From assembly GCA_015057365.1 (NCBI GenBank), contig SVEN01000024.1, positions 1 through 39,332 of the forward strand: 39,332 nt of DNA, read 5' to 3'. The stretch is from Lachnospiraceae bacterium. Its GTDB lineage: Bacteria; Bacillota; Clostridia; Lachnospirales; Lachnospiraceae. Both the position numbers and the translations under genes were made by a program. Shown piece after piece: positions 34,096-39,332 of the stretch; positions within the stretch are counted from its first letter, which is position 1, and every line of letters begins with the position of its first letter. The notes beneath the pieces were generated by a model. It was given only the letters and a program-made list of their open reading frames with translations, was not told the origin of the DNA and made no database searches.

Positions 34096-35163
34096 TTATG
34101 ATTTTATCGGTATTACAATGTCACACTTTTCTTTTATTTTCCTACACTCAAAATATCTCTGTTCCATCGGAATCCATTCCGTAAAGAAGCGTTTTGCCAA
34201 CTCCGGTGAGTTTCGCTTCGTAATCCGCAACTTCTGTACTTCCGGTGAAATATCCAAAAACACTGAAAGGTCATAATACGTTTCCAATTCCGGATGCATA
34301 CTATAGACTCCTTCGATGACATTTAACGCAGAAGGCACTTTTTTCTCCGGCGGCAATACGGTAAATGTACCGCAATCAAACCGGCGATACGCTACCGGCT
34401 CGTTATTGTAAAGCGGCATAAGTACCTCCGTAAGAAAACGCTCCCGGTCCACATTTCCTCCCGGCTCCGCAAAGCGCTCCGGCGTACGCTGTTCCGGACG
34501 AAGGAAGAAATCATCCATATGAAACACGGTGCAATCATACACCTGACTCAGCAGCTCACTAAGTGTCGTCTTTCCGCTGCCGCTGCCGCCTTCGACAGCC
34601 AGCATTACCTTGCTCTGCTCTAACATACGATCAAGTTTAGCAAACAACGGCAGAAAACGGACATATTCTTTTTTCATCAGCCGATACGCCGGAAAATACG
34701 TGGTACGAAAGACCTCCGAATGATGACATGCCGGACAGCCTTTTTCCTTCCACTTCTCTATTGCATCCTCTACCTCCGCTTCCGAAAAGGACAATTCCCC
34801 TTCCCGCGCCATCTCGGAAAGCACAGAAAGCTTTTCCTCTAACTGCGCTTTCCCGTCTTCCACGTGATCTGCGGAAAGAACGAACAGCTTAGTAAAGGTC
34901 TCCGCGCTGAGCCCTTTTTTCAAATAGTCCAAATGCACTCTGCAATATGCTCCATCCAAAGGTTCCACCAAATCACCGGTGCAGGGATGTGCGTTTTCCG
35001 CTTCCTTACAAATATAGGCCTTTGCGGATGCAATATCCGAAACCAGATGTTCACACCCAAAAGAACTTTGATATAAAAACTTAAACAAATCCGTAACCGT
35101 AAGCTTCGGATATTTCTCGCAGTGCTGCCGCAATGCCTTCTTCGTCTCTTCCCGTTTGCTCAT
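34096..35163 (-). CDS. Uridine-kinase-like P-loop protein with novel N-terminal domain
   Basis: The 355-residue protein is a fusion. The C-terminal half (about 185-350) is a uridine-kinase/phosphoribulokinase-type P-loop domain: Walker A EGGSGSGKTT (about 191-200), FHMDDFF (about 214-220), NVDRERF and a late R-rich lid (KLRITKR). The N-terminal half (about 1-180) is not a domain I recognise; it contains FGCEHLV (about 36-42) and CPACHH (about 143-148), so Cys/His pairs might bind metal. ATP binding is well supported; the substrate and the role of the N-terminal half are unknown. The ECF S-component gene precedes it by 26 bases, which suggests the kinase may act on the imported compound. Confidence 0.75.
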   Translation of the reverse strand: MSKREETKKALRQHCEKYPKLTVTDLFKFLYQSSFGCEHLVSDIASAKAYICKEAENAHPCTGDLVEPLDGAYCRVHLDYLKKGLSAETFTKLFVLSADHVEDGKAQLEEKLSVLSEMAREGELSFSEAEVEDAIEKWKEKGCPACHHSEVFRTTYFPAYRLMKKEYVRFLPLFAKLDRMLEQSKVMLAVEGGSGSGKTTLSELLSQVYDCTVFHMDDFFLRPEQRTPERFAEPGGNVDRERFLTEVLMPLYNNEPVAYRRFDCGTFTVLPPEKKVPSALNVIEGVYSMHPELETYYDLSVFLDISPEVQKLRITKRNSPELAKRFFTEWIPMEQRYFECRKIKEKCDIVIPIKS

Positions 35164-35189
35164 ATTCTCTACATCCTATCTGTTTCTCT

Positions 35190-35723
35190 TCATACTTTAG
35201 AGCGTTTTATATGCTCCAATACCATTACAACAACCGGCACCAATACAATCTGCACTATAATCCCCGGAATCGCATTGGTAAAGGCTCCTGCTAAAAATGC
35301 GGAAAAGCCGAAGCTTCCTCCGCTTATTCCCAGACAAACAAACATTGCAAAGCCCCATACCAGACGTCCGGTTAACATTGCCGCCAAAAGAGAGACATAA
35401 ATAAAACCCTTTTTCTTTGGTAGCATTTTATACAACAGACCTGCTATCGCTCCGTAGGTTGCAAGTTCAAATGCCATACACGCAGCCGTCGGATATAACG
35501 GCGGCATTCCAAGTGTTACGGACCGAAGCAGCGGTACAATCAAACCGACACAAAGTCCCCACGGCCAACCGCAGATAAATCCGCAAAGCAGCACCGGAAG
35601 ATGCATCGGACAAAGCATCGCCCCTATTTGCGGAATTTGTCCCGTAAAAAACGGAAGAACAAAGGCCATTGCCAAAAACAAGGCCGATAATACCATGTCA
35701 AAAATAGGATTCTGTTTTTTCAT
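35190..35723 (-). CDS. ECF transporter S component, substrate unknown
   Basis: This 177-residue membrane protein has about six hydrophobic helices and starts MKKQNPIFDM..., with a TM1 containing ALFLAMAFVLPFF; S components of energy-coupling factor transporters bind vitamins or related nutrients and use a shared ECF module. I cannot assign the ligand: the known TPP, FMN, cobalamin and THF riboswitch signatures do not occur upstream. The frame opens at 35822, but aaaggag 8 bases before the ATG at 35723 sets the start. It is preceded by a long leader with an intrinsic terminator and followed by the uridine-kinase-like gene. Confidence 0.8.
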   Translation of the reverse strand: MKKQNPIFDMVLSALFLAMAFVLPFFTGQIPQIGAMLCPMHLPVLLCGFICGWPWGLCVGLIVPLLRSVTLGMPPLYPTAACMAFELATYGAIAGLLYKMLPKKKGFIYVSLLAAMLTGRLVWGFAMFVCLGISGGSFGFSAFLAGAFTNAIPGIIVQIVLVPVVVMVLEHIKRSKV

Positions 35724-35938
35724 AAGTAACTCCTTTTCTGTGTTGTTGCGTACAAGCCCCGCGCCACACGGAAAAAAGGTGTTATCTTCCCTGCAGGAAA
35801 AATAACACCTTCCTAGTGTCAATCATAACTATGTATGTTCATATTGCTTCATAAGAAAACACCGCAACACACATTCGCATCACGATATTTCTTAACAAGA
35901 AAAAGAGCTTCTGCCCGTACGCTGTCCTTCTGAACAGC
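35724..35938 (-). promoter_or_regulatory. Long leader with attenuator, candidate riboswitch/regulatory RNA
   Basis: About 215 nt lie between the predicted transcript start (near 35938) and the S-component ATG. The 5' part holds short pairings such as gctgt / acagc (about 35918-35938) and, 3' of these, a copy of GGTGTT (near 35857-35863) that could pair with the 3' arm (AACACC) of the terminator hairpin at 35778-35809, giving an antiterminator. A second TGTGTTG just upstream (near 35865-35872) is complementary to CAACACA directly before the ribosome site. No known riboswitch class fits. The pairings are by eye. Confidence 0.5.
35772..35809 (-). terminator. Intrinsic terminator inside the S-component leader (attenuator)
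   Basis: Minus strand: stem GGTGTTAT / ATAACACC (8 bp) plus an inner ttcc/ggaa pair, followed at once by six T (35772-35777). It lies between promoter and gene on the sense strand, so it would stop transcription before the S-component gene unless an alternative structure forms. Confidence 0.75.
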
Positions 35939-35944
35939 AAAAAC

Positions 35945-35973
35945 AGTATACCATATCTTCCCTTCCAATGCAA
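35945..35973 (-). promoter_or_regulatory. Promoter of the ECF S-component leader
   Basis: Minus strand: TTGCAT, 17-base spacer, TATACT. It starts 13 bases after the stop of the DUF3842 gene, giving independent control of the downstream genes. Confidence 0.75.
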
Positions 35974-35985
35974 GAAAAGAATAGG

Positions 35986-36396
35986 TTAATTTTTTACTAT
36001 TTTCTCAAGCTTGGCAAGAACATCCGCAAGCATCGCGGACACGGTCACCTCCTGCACCCCGGCAATTAAATTCTCGCACCGATTCATCGGAATGAGAATA
36101 CGGGTAGCATCCGCCTGTCCTACGGCAATCGCCATCTGCGGCGTTACTTCTCCGTACATGGAATCCGCAATTACAATCCCGATGGGTCCGATCACCACGT
36201 CTGCCTTACGGCATGCCACAACCACCGGATTCTCTCCGGTAGCCGCCTGCTTAGCACCTGCCTTTAGCATCGCCGCCGTTGCCGTGGCATTGGTCCCCAC
36301 CGCGGTAATCTGTAGCTCCGGGAAACGTACCGTTATCTCTTTTACCAACTGGGCACCCACTTGTCCGCCCTGTCCGTCTATAACTAAAATGTTCAT
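35986..36396 (-). CDS. DUF3842 family protein
   Basis: The 136-residue protein resembles DUF3842: a Rossmann-like start MNILVIDGQGGQVGAQLV with a glycine-rich loop, AVGTNATATAAMLKAGA in the middle, and ADVVIGPIGIVIADS(MYGEVTP). The glycine loop suggests nucleotide or cofactor binding; the family has no known function. aggagg precedes the ATG. It follows the zinc-ribbon gene by 19 bases and is the last gene of the SigD-type unit. Confidence 0.8.
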   Translation of the reverse strand: MNILVIDGQGGQVGAQLVKEITVRFPELQITAVGTNATATAAMLKAGAKQAATGENPVVVACRKADVVIGPIGIVIADSMYGEVTPQMAIAVGQADATRILIPMNRCENLIAGVQEVTVSAMLADVLAKLEKIVKN

Positions 36397-36415
36397 AAAT
36401 CCTCCTACATTTCTC

Positions 36416-36640
36416 TTATCTGTGTGACTTTTTGGAGTCCTTTACCTTCGGGATATCCTCTCTGTTAATCCATTCCTCGGTATAGCCACAACTGCAACAA
36501 ACATAGCGATTCACCTTTACCCCTGAAAAAATAGTCGCCCCGGTCATGATATTATTCCCGCTACCGTAAGGTCCGCAATAGCCATCCACGATTACAATAT
36601 CACTCCCGCTACACTTCGGACAAATTCTTTGATTCTTCAT
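36416..36640 (-). CDS. Small zinc-ribbon protein
   Basis: This 74-residue protein has CPKC (about 8-11) and CCSCG (about 48-52), the spacing of a zinc ribbon, with a Gly/Asn-rich loop (YCGPYGSGNNIMTG) between. No other domain. ggagg site before ATG. It lies 40 bases after the SigD-type gene and 19 before DUF3842, so probably co-transcribed. Function unknown. Confidence 0.7.
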   Translation of the reverse strand: MKNQRICPKCSGSDIVIVDGYCGPYGSGNNIMTGATIFSGVKVNRYVCCSCGYTEEWINREDIPKVKDSKKSHR

Positions 36641-36680
36641 TTAACTTTCCTCCTGCTTATATCAAATCATCACTGATAAT

Positions 36681-37325
36681 TCACACCGACATATCCAAAA
36701 TCGCCCCGCCCACATTGCCGGAATACTTTACAAAATACTGAATCTTTGACAAATCCACATTGCCCATGTCCACTTCCACCACATTGGCCTCCTGCGCCTT
36801 AGCAAACTCCGCGGATTTTTCTCCCAGACTTGACGCAAGTTCATTCGATTCCTCGCAAAGCTTGTCCATCTTCTTGCGGAACTCCTCTTCTTCCTCTTCG
36901 TCCCACAAAGACTCTTTCTTGTGGCGTTCCGCCTGCATGGCTATGGTCTGGGCCATCTTTGCCGCCTGATATAAATCACCGTCATACTCCATGACCTTTT
37001 GCTCGTCGCTCGGCGGGACGATATCGCCCTTTGACATGGCACGGACCACCGCCATAATCTTAGCCTCTTCTATGGCCTGCTTCTCTCTGGCTGCCATCTG
37101 GGTCTTCTCCGCTGCCATATTGGCCTCGGCAAACAGCATGGCATTGTACTTCTCCCGATCCTTAAGGAGCTGCTTTCGGGATGTCTCCGTCAAAATCAAC
37201 TCACTGCCCTCTTCGGTCTTAATAAGCTCCGCATTCTTCGCCTCCAAAGCCTCATGCCCCTTTGGAATCCGATAAGCTTCGTAGGTATGAAGATAACTTG
37301 ACATATTATTGCTTACACTACTCAT
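36681..37325 (-). CDS. Conserved hypothetical protein from a SigD-type promoter
   Basis: The 214-residue soluble protein is mostly helical and charged: a helical stretch rich in Ala/Glu/Lys (about 60-100), an acidic run DEEEEEEF (about 142-149) and a C-terminal LSKIQYFVKYSGNVGG. There is no signal peptide or membrane segment. No family was recognised. aaaggaggg lies 7 bases before the ATG. Its leader carries a sequence matching the SigD (sigma-28) consensus at 37421-37448, which implies a motility- or chemotaxis-linked role, and it leads a unit with the zinc ribbon and DUF3842. Confidence 0.7.
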   Translation of the reverse strand: MSSVSNNMSSYLHTYEAYRIPKGHEALEAKNAELIKTEEGSELILTETSRKQLLKDREKYNAMLFAEANMAAEKTQMAAREKQAIEEAKIMAVVRAMSKGDIVPPSDEQKVMEYDGDLYQAAKMAQTIAMQAERHKKESLWDEEEEEEFRKKMDKLCEESNELASSLGEKSAEFAKAQEANVVEVDMGNVDLSKIQYFVKYSGNVGGAILDMSV

Positions 37326-37376
37326 AAGTTGCCCTCCTTTGCAAACACATGAAAAAAAACTCTTTCACCGATTCGA

Positions 37377-37408
37377 AACTTGCGGGAACTCCGTTTCCCG
37401 CAGAAGTT
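37377..37408 (-). promoter_or_regulatory. Hairpin in the SigD-unit leader
   Basis: An 8-bp perfect stem (tgcgggaa / ttcccgca) with a 6-base loop, extended by aact/agtt across a 2-base bulge. It lies in the leader of the gene at 36681; a T-run occurs only about 20 nt later, so whether it terminates or stabilises is open. Confidence 0.5.
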
Positions 37409-37420
37409 GTCCTATCTACT

Positions 37421-37448
37421 ATATCGGCACAAAGGAGGGAAAAGTTTA
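37421..37448 (-). promoter_or_regulatory. SigD (sigma-28) type flagellar-regulon promoter
   Basis: Minus strand: TAAA, 16-base spacer, GCCGATAT, which equals the Bacillus SigD consensus (TAAA-N14-16-GCCGATAT). The TAAA overlaps the stop of the GNAT gene; the leader would be about 88 nt to the ATG at 37325. It is the only such site I found by eye. Confidence 0.7.
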
Positions 37449-37886
37449 CTCCGGCAGCACTTCCATCAACCAATGAGTCTCCGTCTCTCCGTACTTTTTG
37501 AATCCCAGTCGCTGATACAGTTCCCTCGCCGGGTTCTCTCTATAGGTCTGCAAATGTACTCTGCGTCCTTTGTTCTCCTCCAAAACCTTGGTTATTATCT
37601 GTGTCTCGATCCCTCTTCCTCGATATTCCGGCATAATTGCGATGAGTTCAATAAACGCATCTCCCTTTTCATCATAGAAAAAAGTGAATATCCCGGCATT
37701 CTTGCCCTCACACTGAATGATATGCATATCCGGCTGATGCACAGCCAGCTCCTTTTTAATAATATCCTTCTGCACTGCTTCATTCCAGCCGTACAGTGTT
37801 TCGATATACCACCGGAAGGATTTCTCCTTCAGCTCCAATAAAAACAGAATATCCGTGTCATTACAGTTTCGAAATGTGTAATCCAT
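37446..37886 (-). CDS. GNAT family N-acetyltransferase
   Basis: The 146-residue protein is a single GNAT domain with motif A ELIAIMPEYRGRGIETQII (about 80-98), containing the RGRGIE acetyl-CoA loop, and the C-terminal ARELYQRLGFKKYGE helix-strand. Substrate unknown. Its ggaggg site lies at the end of the TauE gene and only 3 bases separate the two, so they are co-transcribed. Confidence 0.85.
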   Translation of the reverse strand: MDYTFRNCNDTDILFLLELKEKSFRWYIETLYGWNEAVQKDIIKKELAVHQPDMHIIQCEGKNAGIFTFFYDEKGDAFIELIAIMPEYRGRGIETQIITKVLEENKGRRVHLQTYRENPARELYQRLGFKKYGETETHWLMEVLPE

Positions 37887-37889
37887 AAA

Positions 37890-38678
37890 TCACCCTCCTA
37901 TCAAGCCCGGAAATATCTTCACCGCCAATATTGCCGCCCCGATGACAAGTAATACCACTCCCACGACACGGTTCAACGTTTTTGCGGAAGCCTTATTGGC
38001 AATCCGTGCGGCAATTCGCGCCCATAAAAGGGTAGACACCACGCACACCGCAAGGCAAAACAAATCCGGCATACCGTCAATGGCAAAATGACTTGCTGCA
38101 CCGGTAAATGCGGTGAACGCCATAACAAACACACTGGTTCCCACCGCCGTCTTAAGCTCATAGCCAAGCACCGTCGTCAGCACAAGGAGCATCATCATTC
38201 CGCCGCCGGCACCCACAAATCCGCAAATAAATCCGATGGCGCAACCTGCAAATACAGAACGAATTATCCTTTGCTTCGCGTCCAGGGCATTCATACTTTC
38301 CTTCGTCGTCATCACCGGTTTTAAAATAAACTTTACACCCAGCATCATGGTCATAATCACAGAAAAACTGCCCATGGTGGTATTCGGAACCTTGCTGGAT
38401 ACAAAGCTTCCGATAGCCGTAAACAACAGCACAAACACCATCATCACCACACCGTTTTTGATGTCCAGATTTTTATTCTTCCCGTAGGTGTAGGCACTGA
38501 CTCCGCTGGCCAGCACATCACTGGCAAGGGCAATCCCCACCGCCTCGTAGGCCGGCATTCCCAAAAAGGTAATCAACATCGGGCTGATGGCCGCAGCCGC
38601 ACTCATCCCCGCAAATCCGGTACCCAATCCCGCCGCAATACCCGCGATAAAGCATATGATAAAATCAAAAAGTTCCAT
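37890..38678 (-). CDS. TauE/SafE family membrane permease
   Basis: The 262-residue protein has eight hydrophobic helices in two similar halves; the first begins FIICFIAGIAAGLGTGFAGMS with its glycine-rich bend, and the second has FICGFVGAGGGMMM (about 156-169), the pattern of TauE/SafE (sulfite or sulfonate exporters). Family members move sulfur anions or organic acids; the substrate here is unknown. The gene has its own promoter and is followed by the GNAT gene 3 bases later. Confidence 0.88.
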   Translation of the reverse strand: MELFDFIICFIAGIAAGLGTGFAGMSAAAAISPMLITFLGMPAYEAVGIALASDVLASGVSAYTYGKNKNLDIKNGVVMMVFVLLFTAIGSFVSSKVPNTTMGSFSVIMTMMLGVKFILKPVMTTKESMNALDAKQRIIRSVFAGCAIGFICGFVGAGGGMMMLLVLTTVLGYELKTAVGTSVFVMAFTAFTGAASHFAIDGMPDLFCLAVCVVSTLLWARIAARIANKASAKTLNRVVGVVLLVIGAAILAVKIFPGLIGG

Positions 38679-38711
38679 ACTTCTGCTTCCTTCCTGCTAC
38701 TTAATACAGGA

Positions 38712-38741
38712 ATTGTACCACAGAAGTATGGAACCTCGCAA
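38712..38741 (-). promoter_or_regulatory. Promoter of the TauE-GNAT pair
   Basis: Minus strand: TTGCGA, 18-base spacer, TACAAT; leader about 25-30 nt to the ATG at 38678. Confidence 0.6.
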
Positions 38742-38785
38742 CTGTCACTCTATGAAATATGTCTTATAATTCTATAAAATATACC

Positions 38786-39332
38786 TTACAATTTCCTTTC
38801 CGTCAGCGCCTTGATTTCCTTCCGTTCACGGTAAATACTCCGCGCCAGAAGCATTCCTCCGTAAATTAAAATCGAAACGAACACGATAAACAGAAAATCT
38901 CTCTGTGCCGCATAGATGCTCGGACGGTGTCCGGCTATGATAATGTGAGCAATGCAGTAGGAAATCGGATAGAACAAAATCGTCTCAATCACTGCCTTTC
39001 CTTTTGTCTTACGTCTTACAAAAAACCATATAACAAGTAACACTGCGGCACACACTACCGCAAGTACAAAATAGTAGCCTAACACCAGTCTCGGCAAGGT
39101 AACCACACCACCGCTTGTAATCGGTTCCCCGTAAATACAAACATCCTCATGACCGTCATTTGAGGTATAGTATACGGAAATTTCCTCATCGACTCCCTTC
39201 TGAATCGTCACAGACTGTGCACTCCCTTTGGAAAACCACTTACTCCAAAGAGAAGTCCAGGCCTCGATCTGATAAGTTCCCATTCCTTCGGTAATTCCCT
39301 CTTCCGGACAATTGTAGGCATCCGTCACAAGG
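38786..39332 (-). CDS. Membrane protein of unknown family, 5' end cut by the window
   Basis: At least 180 residues are visible; the frame opens with a GTG at 39328 and continues without a stop to the window edge, so the real start may lie outside. The visible N-terminal part (about 1-75) is soluble and polar, then three hydrophobic helices follow (about 80-105, 115-132, 143-162), ending in a charged tail (RERKEIKALTERK). A DUF or sensor-type protein is possible; nothing specific is recognised. Confidence 0.5.
   Translation of the reverse strand, partial: LVTDAYNCPEEGITEGMGTYQIEAWTSLWSKWFSKGSAQSVTIQKGVDEEISVYYTSNDGHEDVCIYGEPITSGGVVTLPRLVLGYYFVLAVVCAAVLLVIWFFVRRKTKGKAVIETILFYPISYCIAHIIIAGHRPSIYAAQRDFLFIVFVSILIYGGMLLARSIYRERKEIKALTERKL

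Noticed and set aside
35728-35772. T-box like tggcgcg in the S-component leader
   Set aside because: It lies after the terminator, whereas a T-box must come before it, and the AGGGTGGNACCGCG core is absent.
1-39332. CRISPR array, IS element, prophage, tRNA or rRNA
   Set aside because: No regular direct repeats, transposase, integrase, or tRNA/rRNA-like sequence was seen on either strand by eye.

Overview
The window looks like a chromosomal segment of an anaerobic, spore-forming, probably motile Clostridia bacterium, most likely a gut Lachnospiraceae. This is inferred from gene content and protein character; no search was run. Pointers are: sporulation genes (spoIIP, gpr), a flavodiiron protein, a bile salt hydrolase, PilZ proteins, a FliK-like protein and a sigma-28/SigD-type promoter (motility), BioY instead of de novo biotin genes, a short MetH, and a Gram-positive HPr kinase/HPr pair. 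I see no rRNA, tRNA, CRISPR array, insertion sequence or prophage. Genes are dense, with clear Shine-Dalgarno sites, many TTGnnn-N17-TAnnnT promoters and many intrinsic terminators.

Region by region: (1) 1-3.2 kb: cspA, a single-domain PilZ protein, an S66 LD-carboxypeptidase, then a YcgR-like PilZ protein with a small HExxH/CxxC protein downstream. (2) 3.2-12 kb, minus strand: the core block hprK - ROK glucokinase - murB - whiA - HPr-like gene - dnaE - pfkA. The HPr-like protein has Glu in place of the phosphorylatable His15 but keeps Ser46, so it looks like a Crh-type regulator made beside its own kinase. rapZ and yvcK, commonly found before whiA in Firmicutes, are absent. (3) 12-18 kb, minus strand: one-carbon/biotin operon birA - bioY - metF - metH - EamA permease. 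(4) 18-19.9 kb: a FliK-like gene alone between its own promoter and terminator. (5) 19.9-23.3 kb: flavodiiron protein, then gpr-spoIIP. (6) 23.3-30.5 kb, plus strand: rpsT, an unusual hisS, a four-gene ABC-2 transporter locus (ATPase, lipoprotein, two permeases) and a YkgJ-like cysteine-cluster protein. (7) 30.5-36 kb, minus strand: a long attenuator-like leader feeding an ECF transporter S component, then a uridine-kinase-like fusion protein, a bile salt hydrolase, a Nudix hydrolase, a two-domain GNAT and a ZIP metal transporter. (8) 36-39.3 kb, minus strand: a SigD-type promoter driving a conserved hypothetical, a zinc ribbon and a DUF3842 protein; then GNAT, a TauE/SafE permease and a membrane protein cut by the window end.

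The best candidates for something undescribed are the ~215-nt leader of the ECF S-component gene (promoter, unexplained RNA, intrinsic terminator, then the gene), the SigD-type operon of unknown function, and the Crh-like protein in a whiA-dnaE context. All promoter and structure calls are by eye.
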